Of a stretch of DNA of 64,000 nt, positions 12,167 to 22,069 are shown piece after piece. Positions within the stretch are counted from its first letter, which is position 1; every line of letters begins with the position of its first letter. Under the pieces are notes generated by a model that had not been told where the DNA came from, made no database searches, and worked only from the letters and a program-made list of their open reading frames with translations. Source of the DNA: Zerene cesonia (taxonomy: Eukaryota > Arthropoda > Insecta > Lepidoptera > Pieridae); contig NC_052107.1 in the NCBI RefSeq assembly GCF_012273895.1, positions 5,828,001 through 5,892,000 on the forward strand, given 5' to 3'. Position numbers and translations under genes: made by a program.

Positions 12167-12224
12167 CACATAATAATATAAAACTGTACTTGTCTAGACA
12201 AGTATAGTTTTATATTATTATGTG
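12167..12224. repeat. 58-bp near-perfect palindrome (29-bp arms)
   Basis: Arms start CACATAATAATATAAAACTG and meet at TCTAGA (12195/12196) with no spacer. The only mismatch is G at 12186 opposite T at 12205, which would still pair as G-U in RNA. It could extrude as a cruciform or be a minimal foldback transposon. Confidence 0.85.
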
Positions 12225-12558
12225 ACCCAGATATAGATTACATTAGGTAAATAATTGGTTAGCTACTATGGTAATGTTATAAAAAAAATACATTCAGATA
12301 TAAAGCGATATTGGCACCAATTGTCTCATTTAAATTCAAGACTGTACAAATGGATTTAACTGCGATCGTACTACGTATGTATTATTTATATATTATAACA
12401 CTCAAATGCGGCATAGACCTTACCATTCAAAGCATAAGTTATACGTATTGTAGGGTGTAGTAGTATTTATATTGAGTGTCAAGGCAAAATATGTAATTGA
12501 ATAAATAATTATAAATAAATGTTTTACTTTATATTAGTATGAATGTTTTTATTTTGCT

Positions 12559-12793
12559 CCTCAGCGCCCTCTTTTGCGTCATTAAAACATCAGTAAAATA
12601 ACGGCACTGCCATCTATAAGCATACCATAGTATTATTTCATCAATTCATTTTTGATTTTAGCGCCACCTATCGGATTTTGTTACTACCACAATAAACATT
12701 AAAAACTGACAATCGCATCTCGTGCTTCCATACTTTTACGCTAGATGGCGTGTTTCTGAATGAATTTTTAATAATTTTATACAGTGCCACTAA
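12559..12793. promoter_or_regulatory. Cluster of CTCF-like 'GCCAYCTA' motifs
   Basis: Five related motifs in about 230 bp, on both strands: AGCGCCCTCT (12563), CTGCCATCTAT (12607), AGCGCCACCTATCGG (12660), CTAGATGGCG (12741) and GTGCCACTAA (12784). They resemble the insect CTCF core (AGRKGGCGC / GCGCCMYCT). Such motifs are also carried by insect repeats, so this may be a degraded repeat and not an insulator. Confidence 0.3.
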
Positions 12794-12837
12794 CTTTGAA
12801 ATGGCAAATGCGCTCATACTGAAGATTTGAGAGATTT

Positions 12838-13170
12838 TATGCTTTTTTATGTCATGTCGACAATTAAGGTTGTGAGTCGCCCGATGGTAAGCACTACCGC
12901 CGCCCATTAACATTTGCTGTTGATGAGGAGTAAGATCGTTTGCAGATGGAATTGCGGAAGAATGGATTGCCGACTTAAAATAGGAAGGGATAAAGAAAGG
13001 ATTGATGAGAGGAATAAATGAAAGAACTGGGAAGGGTTGGAGGGCAAAAGGATGGAGGAATCCCCACGCACCGAACGAAACACAGTAACATTCGCATGCT
13101 ACTCTATTCCGCGGTGCGAGCAGTGCAGCCGAATTCGTGCCGAAGTGTGCCTATCTCCCATGCTCAACTA
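12838..13170 (+). mobile_element. 330-bp SINE-like family, near full copy 2
   Basis: Same block order as 9776-10103: 'TTTTTTATGTCATGTCGAC', 'CCGATGGTAAGCACTACC', 'GGGATAAAGAAAGGATTGATG', 'GAACGAAACACAGTAAC' and 'AATTCGTGCCGAAG'. It runs directly into a different A-tailed sequence (13171-13465). Confidence 0.7.
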
Positions 13171-13465
13171 GTCGTTGGTGCCAGTCTGATGCTAACTGCC
13201 AGATAAATCTGTGGCACTATACCTTACGGAGGAGGAGTGGCACTATACTCTCCGGGGAGGGAGCTGTGGGTTCGGTTGTCGGAATCCAACCGGCTAAAAT
13301 CCCATTGTGCTCCGACGCGCTGCTTTAGACAGGACTGCGGGAACACATTTGTACTCTGCCACATGGTGGCACTATAGCTAGCAAGTGATGCTAGGTGCAT
13401 TACGCATAGTTATAACTGTGGTACTTAGTTAGTGACAATAAAAGGTTTTACAAAAAAAATATAAA
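13171..13465 (+). mobile_element. Retroposed 3' end with AATAAA and A-rich tail
   Basis: A GC-richer segment following the SINE copy without a break. It repeats GTGGCACTATA three times (13211, 13236, 13365), then has AATAAA near 13438 and an A-rich run from about 13451, the organisation of a reverse-transcribed polyadenylated RNA 3' end. It may be the 3' half of a longer LINE whose other end is the 'SINE' copy, or a chimeric retroposon. The A run ends 8 bases before the donor of the ATG exon, so the insertion sits right beside a splice site. Confidence 0.4.
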
Positions 13466-13472
13466 AACATAC

Positions 13473-13526
13473 CAGTATCATTGAGTAATCCATGAATATC
13501 TGTCGTCGACCCATCGGCCGACATAG
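13473..13526 (-). CDS. Candidate start-codon exon, unknown gene
   Basis: On the minus strand the acceptor TTATTTGTTTCAG ends at 13527 and the donor GTATGTTTTTATA starts at 13472, enclosing 54 nt. Two nucleotides into the exon (13524) an ATG opens the frame MSADGSTTDIHGLLNDT and leaves in phase 1. When joined to the exon ending at 37075 or at 30750 the ATG has a purine at -3. The next exon candidate (6376-6405) continues this frame as ESDLTGLSHV. The acidic, Ser/Thr/Asp-rich reading looks like the N-terminus of a soluble protein; I cannot name it. A second frame that starts with an ATG at the end of the 37-kb exon is also open through both exons, but its -3 base is T. The donor is embedded beside a recent-looking A-tailed repeat. 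Confidence 0.6.
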
Positions 13527-14645
13527 CTGAAACAAATAATGTAAGATAAATAAGCTTTTCTTTTGTAATGTTTAAATGAAATGAACTGAACCATATCTTA
13601 CGTAAATATGGAATTATATTGTGCCTAAACTAAAAACGTTATACCGTCCCTGATTTAAACTTAATGAGATTACCTAAGTGTTTCAAAAAATTAAATATTC
13701 GAAAGATACTCTGGTTTATACGCAATTATCTACCTGAGTAATGAAAAATAATAATAACAGTAATTCGTTATTATCGAGAATCGAAATTCCATGAAAAATA
13801 CTTTAATAAGGCCCTACATATTTCCATTCCACAAATTCATACAGAGTCATCCAAAAATTAATTCTGAATATCGTGACAAATTGTATTCTCATTTTATTTT
13901 ATTTGTGTGCCTTAAACTAGTGGTAAGATATACCATTTCATTATACTTGATTCTCAAATAACACAATTTAAAATATTAAAAAAAAACTTGTACAGTCTTA
14001 CAAATATTATAAACATCATTTCAGAACGTATGAATACATCCGATATTTTACGTATTTAATAGATGTAATGATTAAATAAAAAATCTTAAAAGCATTCCAC
14101 TCATCTGGCGAATCTCATAAAAATGGTATTATTGGAATCTTTGATAACTTTATTATGAAATGTTATTTAAATATTATAATCATTCTAGCTCTTATTACTG
14201 TCATAGTCGATCATGTTGTCAGATCGTCACGCTCAGCTAACGATGGCCTCCAACCGACCGCACTGCCAACGGAATTTAGTTATATAATGGATATAAACAA
14301 ACAACCTGATAAAACTATCATTATTGTGTTATTACGAACAAAACCGCACATTGATAAGCGTGATAGGAGTCATCTTGATTTGAAAAAGAAGCAAGAGAAT
14401 ATAATATTACCGAAGCACATCGAGTAAGACCTAAATTGGTGGCTATAAAATTACTATTAGTACAATAAAAATGCACAAAAATCTACTCTATCGTGATAAA
14501 GCATTGTAATAGATATAAATAAGGTATTATTTAAGCGATATTCTGTTCTAGTATTCTATAAGAATAACAGTGAAATTTAAATAATTGATAACTGTTTGTT
14601 ATTTAGTTTCTATTATTTTCAAAATATTTATAATATATCGATAAA

Positions 14646-14905
14646 TCGGGGTTCGAGATCGGGCGAGAGCGCAGAAAATTAATTGATTTTCAATTTATCT
14701 GCACACTTTATGGATCACATAACATCACGACTGCTTAAAACGGTGAAGGAAAACATCGTGAGGAAACCGGCATGTCCAAGAATCAAAAGTTCGACGACCT
14801 GTGACATCTGCCAACCCGTACTTTGCCAGCGTGGTGGATTATGGCGTGAACCCTCATACGCCTGTGTCCCAGCAGTGGGAACATATATGGGCTGACGATG
14901 ATTTT
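14646..14905 (+). mobile_element. LINE/SINE 3' fragment ('GGCTGACGATG' tail)
   Basis: Contains GGGTTCGAGATCGGGCGAG, then 'CTGCACACTTTATGGATCAC', 'AAACGGTGAAGGAAAACATCG', 'GCCAGCGTGGTGGATTATGG', 'CCCAGCAGTGGGA' and 'GGGCTGACGATGATT', followed by a T run. This order is familiar from a retroposon abundant in Lepidoptera. The GGTTCGAG piece resembles a Pol III B box, but no A box is visible upstream, so the copy is probably 5'-truncated. Confidence 0.6.
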
Positions 14906-15462
14906 ATTTTTTTTTTTTTTATTAAGGCTCATTAGCAATTGTACATCGAGTATTGTACATGAGATAATACAAAAAATTATATAAATATATATGTCATAAT
15001 GTACAATCAATAAAAAATGAGCACAGCATGCACAATACAAGTTATGATAATGATATATCTTAGGGTTAGTTATTAAACCACAAAAACAAAACGGTACTTG
15101 CTGGTTATTGATAAAAATTAATAGTAATTAATTTTTTTAAGTTAATTTAAGATTTTGTTTATTGATTTAATAATTAAGCTATGCAACATCGTTGCGATAT
15201 CGTCTAGCATCGCTCTGTGTTATATCTGATGATACTGAGCAATGAAAAAAGTGTTTTATTATTTTAATTTTATTATAGGTACTATGCTTTATATAAGATA
15301 GTACCACAAACTTCACAGTTATTTAACTTATATATTATATGTGTTAAAATAAGAGCTTTTTGAATAAATACGCAAAATTGCGAAAGATTTCCTAAAGTTG
15401 TTAATTTCTAACATCAATTTAAATGTTAAATTTAATGATGCAGCATTAAATACATATTTCCC

Positions 15463-15680
15463 CGTCATTTAAATGGGAAGGGATTAAGAAAGGATTGGCG
15501 AGAGGAATAAAGGAAATGACTGGGAAGGGTAAGGAATAGGATATGGGCCTCCGGCTCCCCCACCCACCGAACCAAAACACAGCAGAATGCTATTTCACGC
15601 CGGTCTTCTGTGGAAGTGTGGTACTTCCCCGGTGCGAGCTGGCCTAATTCGTGCCGAAGCGTGCTCGACGACCACACAGA
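15463..15680 (+). mobile_element. 330-bp SINE-like family, 5'-truncated copy 3
   Basis: Matches the right two thirds of the copies at 9776 and 12838: 'GGGAAGGGATTAAGAAAGGATTGG', 'GGAATAAAGGAAATGACTGGG', 'CTCCGGCTCC', 'GGTGCGAGCTGGC' and 'AATTCGTGCCGAAGCGTGCTCGACGA'. The short minus-strand ORF here is a shadow of the repeat. Confidence 0.65.
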
Positions 15681-15782
15681 AGAATGTTTAATAAAATTGT
15701 AATATAAGTAATATTAGATGATAAATTGTCAATCGTTTAAGAATACGTCACAAATCATTATTATTAATTATAGACATTATAA

Positions 15783-15985
15783 TTACTAGACTAGCCTTCC
15801 GTCTTCTGCTTTGACCTCCTACTGGATGGAAAAGTGATGGGATTTCAGCTATCCTTTTCTCTTTCCTGGGTCTCAAACTATCTCCGTACCAAATTTCATC
15901 CTAATCGACCTAATAGTCCTTAAATAAGAGCATTAAAGCAAACAAACGAACCAACTCCTTATATATTATTAGCTGTTCATTCTGC
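15783..15985 (-). repeat. Lep1/RTE-tail-like repeat, decayed
   Basis: 'TCTCCGTACCAAATTTCATCCTAATCG' and 'AAACAAACGAACC' are the usual core of this repeat type. It is followed by a second broken start, 'AGCTGTTCATTCTGCTTCGCCCGTGG', at 15971. Confidence 0.5.
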
Positions 15986-16894
15986 TTCGCCCGTGGTATT
16001 AGTTAAGATACTTTAAATGGTTGGACCGTTTGGGTGGTATCTGCCCTTAACTGGAATTAATTGGAAACTGTTTGACAATAACCTGTTGGGAAGCTAATTA
16101 GTGCGGACTTTAATTTCGCAATTCACCAGATCATTGGCCCGAAGTAATTACTGTAGGTTGAATGCTAAGTATGCGATGATTAGATATGCCCTTACCCTAA
16201 TTATTCACTTCCCTATTTGCTACTATCCTTTTCCTCGATTTCATTAAAATGAAGCTTAGTAAATTCTTATTCAATTTGTTTAAAAGGAAAACGATACATT
16301 TCTTAGAAATAAATTACCATCGTGGTAATTGAATAAAGCCAATGGGGAATGTTTACATATTTTTGGTATACAGAAGATAGTTAAATATAATATCAGATAT
16401 TAATTTTATGTATAAAAAGTATTTGTTTTAATCTTCACCTAATAATATAAAGCTGAAAAGTTTGAATGTTTGTTTTAACGTGCTAATTTTTTTGAAGTAC
16501 GTAGGTACTGGTTAAAATTTAAAAATTATTTTTGTATCGAAGTGTCCGTTCATTGTGGGAGGCTATTAAAGCCTATAATAGGCTATATTATATAATGTAC
16601 ACGTTGTCGAAACGGTAGGGCAGTTAGCTGTATATAACTAGAACGAAAAAGCCAAAGACAGGGAAAGCCCCTGTTATGAACGAAAATTAGAGTTATATCT
16701 ATATTTTTTTTTCTATGCTAAGTTTAAATATATACGTAATAAAAACATAGTAATTACGTACCTACTACTCTACTGTCTACAGTATAATAGTACATTATTA
16801 AAGTAATTAATGCCTTTATATAACTGGTCTTTGTATTGAAAATCGTGATGTTTTTCGCTTCAATATGTAAATAGTAGTATAGTAGTAGTGAGAG

Positions 16895-16904
16895 GTGACG
16901 TCAC
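16895..16904. promoter_or_regulatory. Perfect CRE palindrome GTGACGTCAC (second)
   Basis: Same 10-mer as 3939-3948, here in the context AGAGGTGACGTCACTTAG. Confidence 0.35.
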
Positions 16905-17520
16905 TTAGTTGTAAAATTATTGTATAATTTTTACCTACATACTACATAGGTGTCATTGTTATTTGAGAAAAAATATGTTTTTGTTTAATTAATAACATTA
17001 ATATAATAATATAATATCAATTCTAATAATGATGTAATAGTAATTTAATAAAAGGTTATGAACAATTACAAGAAAGAAACTTTCCAGGTACACTCGATTA
17101 TACATGTACACTCGATTCATTCAATATAGTTAAATATAAAAGTTTACGAAATAAAAAATAACTCGTTTTCATAATCTAAAATATATGCAAAATATATCTA
17201 CGTTATGTAGCTTTTTGTATGAGGATAATTAAGTGTACGCGAATTATAATTTCATAATGCTAACTTCCACATAATATTATTATATAATTTAATTCTGCGA
17301 TCAATTCTGTGATCACAGTTTACCAATCAATGTAATCGTATACAATATTATTAATGGATTAGTCATTAGCATTTATCGTCTTTAAAACATGAGGAAGATA
17401 TATTGAAGTTCAAGAACAAATAAAAAATTGTTAGGTAGGTTTTTTTAAGACGTTTTACAACCTTGATGGTTTTAGAAAGCCATTCACCCTCTATTCGCAT
17501 AAAAAAATAAAAACATTATA

Positions 17521-17917
17521 CAGTGCAACCTTAATATAACGTACCTCAATATAAAGATTTCCTCGATTTAACAAATTCTTCGTAATCCCCTTGAATTGTC
17601 CATAAGAGTCAATGTAAAATATCCCTTTACATTACGAACATTTTTTGCGAACAACCTCTTTATAACGAATTTTTAACTATCAAAAAAGTTAGGTTAAAGT
17701 ATAATTACCTCTAAACGAATTTCGTCAACCCAAAACCTTAAAATAAAGTGTAACCAATGTAATGATTCCTAATCTCATAGTATGTGATTTTTTTACCTCT
17801 TTATAACGAATTTTAGACCAACCTAACCTCAACATAACAAACCTCAGTTCAACGAATTACTTGATATAACGAATATTTATTTGTTCCCTTTCGATTTGTT
17901 ATATCGAGGTTGCATTG
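17521..17917. mobile_element. pogo/Tc1-mariner-type MITE, 397 bp
   Basis: Left end CAGTGCAACCTTAATATAACG and right end TTGTTATATCGAGGTTGCATTG form terminal inverted repeats starting CAGTGCAACCT. The element is bounded by TA at 17519-17520 and 17918-17919, the target duplication of the mariner/pogo superfamily. Several internal copies of 'ATAACGAA' continue the terminal theme on both strands, as is usual for pogo-like elements with 'CTCGATATAACG' ends. No transposase frame, so it is non-autonomous. Confidence 0.8.
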
Positions 17918-18419
17918 TAATTCTTATTCAATTTGGCACTACCAGATTTACACATTGATCGCTGTCGCATAAATGTTTTTAACACTAAATTATTACAGTA
18001 ATGCGACTGATAAGTATTTAATAACGACCGAAGATTAACCATCTCGCATTGTTTTACAAAGCAATGCAATGTGTAACTTTTAAAAGATCAAATTTTGAAT
18101 TTAAGCTACAATAATATTATGATTTTAGTTACTGAAAACATGTAAGATAAAATCATTTAAATAGTATTGTCTTATCTTTAAGAAATTTGTGTTTATGTTT
18201 TATTTTCTTACAAAACGTGGTATCCATTATAAACAATTTAGAAGTCAAACAAAAGTCACAGTAAAGAAAAGGAATACATTAAATTCGAGAATGTTAAATA
18301 AGTTACTGGGCATAATAGTGGGTTTGCTTGTTTTTGCTGTAAAACTGTGATTAATATACCGAAACGATCGGTTTAATATTCTTTTCTATTCTAGAATTGT
18401 ATGAACATTGCTCTATTTA

Positions 18420-18619
18420 TCCTACTAATATTATAAATGCGAAAGTTTTTAAGGATGTGTGTGTGTTTGTTACTCTTTCACGCAAAAACTACTGAACCGA
18501 TTGCAATGAAATTTGGTACGTAGACAGCTGGACAACTGGAATAACACCTGGAATAACAATGAACTGGATATTCCTACGGGATACGGACTTACGAGGGTGA
18601 AACCGCGGGGCGTAGCTAG
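18420..18619 (+). mobile_element. Lep1-like repeat, full-length copy 1
   Basis: Starts (A)TCCTACTAATATTATAAATG, then 'TTACTCTTTCACGCAAAAAC', 'GAACCGATTGCAATGAAATT' and 'ATTCCTACGGGATACGGACT', and ends GAAACCGCGGGGCG-TAGCTAG. It is flanked by TATTT on both sides (18415-18419 region and 18620-18624) if the element is taken to begin with ATCC. The 5'-TC...CTAG-3' termini would also fit a Helitron-type insertion between A and T. This is one of the commonest lepidopteran repeats. Confidence 0.7.
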
Positions 18620-18639
18620 TATTTTATAATACTGGAGTA

Positions 18640-19865
18640 TCGTTATCTGCATAATAATTTTCCGCTCACGGTGTGAAAACTTATTAGCATTTCAAGGAAA
18701 AGAGTAAATAGTGCAATTCTAGAATCGGAAGTGTCGTTAAACAATACGGAGGTCAATAGGTGTGATTTGTATTCAGGTGGTTATATCTAAGCTGACTTAC
18801 CTAATGCAGAAAGCGATATACAGTGACTGATTGATCTTCATAAGGTTACGAATTACGAAGCTGTTATATATTTTTTTAACTTTCAAATTAGATGTACGAT
18901 TGTATTTTTCTGTTATATATAATGTTATTTTATATTACGTCTTTGAATTTTAATACCCATGTTTTGACCACTTCTTTTCATTTTGAAAAGTCCAATGTTT
19001 CAATATGTCAACTTAAATTTCACAATTTGCTTACTTTTAACACAATAAAATCAAAACACGATAAAATTTATGACGAATCCTAATAATAATTTTAGTATAT
19101 ATAATTGGCTAAAATATATGACAATTATTATATATAAAACACCATCATAAAATTCGGAACAGGTAATTACCTGCTTACTAAAGACGATAGCTCGTAAAAC
19201 AAACAAGATTCGCAGTTTCATCGTGGGGATTAAATTGATTCAAAAAAATATCGAAGGAAACTTTTTTACACGTGACTACTTCTTATACAAATAACTTAAT
19301 AACAACATGTCTTATTCATAGCTTTTTTTTAAGAGCGGTCGTGCGGGTGTTAAACGTCTCTATTGTGTGAATGTAAACATGATAATTATATGCCGTGTGT
19401 GATGTGGTCTCTTATACATGGTTCTTATGACTTCGGATGGTTCTTACAGACATTATACTTGGATTGGTAAAAAAAATCTTATATCTAGGAAACGTTAATA
19501 TATAGTTATATAATTCGGTTAACTTTCACGAATATCGTTTCGTTATTCCCTTTATATTCCGGTAATTTTATAGCATTATCAATATTAGAAAATACATTGT
19601 TATTTACTCTAATTCAAATCTTATTTAATATTAAGCCGATTCTCCGCCACAGACGAATAACATCACATAAACATTTTATCTCTAATGTTTTTTATATCAT
19701 TTTACTTATTGAAACTTGACACTGATTTTATTGACCGGTTTTAAAACGAAATTTTATTTATAAATTCTGAGACAGGTCGCAAGTTGTAAAAAGTAGAACT
19801 TGAATTATTTAAAATGAATCCTAATAATTTCGCCAAGGCAAGAAGAAAAAAATTTGTTGATAAAT
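18640..19865. other. A+T-rich stretch, nothing clear
   Basis: A donor-like GTAAGT on the minus strand near 18798 has no convincing acceptor. No repeat family was recognised. Confidence 0.4.
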
Positions 19866-19871
19866 CTCTAT

Positions 19872-20034
19872 GTATATAAAATTTAGTGTCACAATGTTAG
19901 TCCTACGAAATTGCTGGACCGATTATCATTAAATTTTGTGTGCATGTCGGGTAGGTCTGAGAATCGGGCTACATCTATTCATAACCCTAAATGATAAGAG
20001 AAAGGCAGAACAGCGTTTGCGTGTGCAGCTAGTA
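19872..20034 (+). repeat. Interspersed repeat ending GCAGCTAGT
   Basis: 'TATGTATATAAAATTTAGTGTCACAATG', 'GCTGGACCGATTATCATTAAATTTTGTGTGCAT' pieces, 'GGGTAGGTCTGAGAATCGG' and the end 'GTGCAGCTAGT'. It is a distinct subfamily from 18420-18619 and shares a similar terminal CTAGT. 21915-22061 is a related copy. Confidence 0.6.
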
Positions 20035-20463
20035 TTGATATAAAAATCTCTCAGCTTTATCTTTGAAAATGTAGTAGCTTATTCTAAAAAATAACTTAAT
20101 TCTCTTAAAATTTTGTTAAATGTCATTTGCCATGAAATAATATGAGATTTTCTTTAAAAGCTATGTATTAGAATACAAACATACAATAAGCATATATATG
20201 AGGATAATAACAATTCTAAACTTATTCGCAATCGTTTAGATAATTTCAATTGTATATATAAATCAATTCCGCGTACTCGCTTTTTGCATTCAAGATACAA
20301 CAAATGCGTGATATGAATATTTCGTATAACATACTTTTTACATCTAATACATCATTTACATATTTGAAGGCTACATAATAATTCCATACATCAAAGTGTC
20401 TTCGATTTGTTCGAAATGGTTGAACCTTGATCCTTTTGACAAAAAAATTATTTCTAAATTTGA

Positions 20464-20477
20464 GGGGTCACGCTTAA
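20464..20477. repeat. Left target-site duplication
   Basis: GGGGTCACGCTTAA, identical to 20634-20647. Confidence 0.8.
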
Positions 20478-20633
20478 GTCGCGGACGTATATTAACCAGC
20501 TCCCGTGACCCCTTCATGAAAGCGGCTCGTCGGAATACAGTGGGGTTTTAGTCGGTAAGAATCCGACATAATCCGCGGCTCATTTTTCCCGGGGCCGTGG
20601 GTATCTATGTAAGATTTCCCCACTATAAAAAAG
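20478..20633 (+). mobile_element. 5'-truncated retroposon with 14-bp TSDs
   Basis: A 156-bp insert bounded by identical 14-bp direct repeats GGGGTCACGCTTAA (20464-20477 and 20634-20647) and ending in an A-rich tail (CTATAAAAAAG). It contains the stem-loop AGTCGGTAAGAATCCGACAT and 'GTGGGTATCTATGTAAGATT', both also present at 34150-34318. Direct repeats of this length plus an A tail are the signature of target-primed reverse transcription by a LINE machinery. No coding frame remains. Confidence 0.8.
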
Positions 20634-20647
20634 GGGGTCACGCTTAA
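20634..20647. repeat. Right target-site duplication
   Basis: GGGGTCACGCTTAA immediately after the A-rich tail of the retroposon. Confidence 0.8.
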
Positions 20648-21097
20648 AGGGGTATTTATTTTCAAGTCATTACCTTTAAAGATGTCACGTTGGACAATCA
20701 TGATCAGATTGCTGTTGATTTACTTGTCTTATATAAAAATCAAGGTTCATGAAGCAACCTTGTGGTGTAGGCTTCAATAATTATCATAACAACTCGTACT
20801 TTGATAAGAGCTATTGCTAAGCTTATTAAGGGATTAGATTTTAATATAATTAAGCTACGTGATATGATAATATAATCACTGATGTTGCGATATGTAATTG
20901 CATTAAATTTTACAGTATAATGCATTAAATAGTTGCGTAATTAATTAATGTATAGTTTTTACACAAACAAGGTGGACGCTATACCACTTTCTCATCTAAT
21001 CGAAAATGTAGTCTATTTATTTATACACCAAAGAAGATCTGGTGTTATAGTTGTAAACCTACGATGTAATATTTATACAATGAATTTATGAACTCAC

Positions 21098-21255
21098 TAG
21101 CTGTTGGACCCGGCTTCGCCCGTGGTATATAGTGTCACTTAGTAAAGCTTTCCAATGGTGAAAGAATGTTTGAAATCAGTCCAGAAGTTTTTGCGTGAAA
21201 ACGTTACAAACAAACAAAAATACAACAGTTTCCTCTTTATAATATTTATGTAGAT
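21098..21255 (-). repeat. Lep1/RTE-tail-like repeat
   Basis: 'TAGCTGTTGGACCCGGCTTCG', 'CCCGTGGTATATAG', 'TCAGTCCAGAAGTTTTTGCGTG', 'TTACAAACAAACAAAAATAC' and 'CTCTTTATAATATTTATGTAG'. Oriented with the CTAG end on the left. Confidence 0.6.
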
Positions 21256-21914
21256 TACTTGCTTGTTGATAAAAATAGGTACAATTATATAATTAAGTCA
21301 AGTTTCCTATACCTACCATTGCCGTTTACTCAGAATCCAACTACGTACCTATAATTCTTAATCATAAACTCGTATAATAACCTCAGCTGTATCATATGGC
21401 TGAAAATCTTATATTTTCACCTTTTATTTAGTATCTGTAGCGAGAAAAAAGAAATAGATAACGAGGAAATTTATTGACTGACATTTATCTAGTTTTCTGA
21501 TTCTTTTACGTGTATTTTTTGTCAAAAAATTAAGGATTTTGTGTAATGTCACACTATCCTTATATTTTTAGTCCCCTTTTCGTTATGATTTAAGATTTCG
21601 TTTTGAGTTTTGTATGCAGCATTATATCTCTCCTTAGACTCGCTTCTAAAAGGGGTAGGTGTAATTGAAGGGCGGGTTAACCCTCCAGACAGGGAAAATG
21701 TCAATAGAAAATATAAGCACTGCACTCAGAATTTTCAATGCATGCGGTTTTGAAGTTAAAATAATGTTCCTTTTTTAAATGGATCCCTTGAATAATAAAA
21801 CACGATGAAACACGCTTAGTATTTTGTCTGTCTTATTGTAAAGTAAGACATACGTAATTCAAACAAAGTTAATCTAAATACTATACATAACTCAAAGGTG
21901 ATTTATGAAATAGT

Positions 21915-22061
21915 GATCTATCAATACACAGCCCAAACCACTAGACGGATCGGGCTGAATTTCGGCATGCAAATAGATGTTATGACGTAGGCATCCACTA
22001 AGAAAGGATTAATAAATTGTACCCCCATTGTACCCCCGGACGAAGCTGCAGGCAACAGCTA
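21915..22061 (+). repeat. Interspersed repeat ending ACAGCTAGT
   Basis: 'ACACAGCCCAAACCACTAGACGG', 'CGGGCTGAATTTCGGCATGCA', 'GTACCCCCGGACGAAGCTGC' and 'GGCAACAGCTAGTTC'. Same subfamily as 19872-20034. Confidence 0.6.
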
Positions 22062-22069
22062 GTTCTTTA

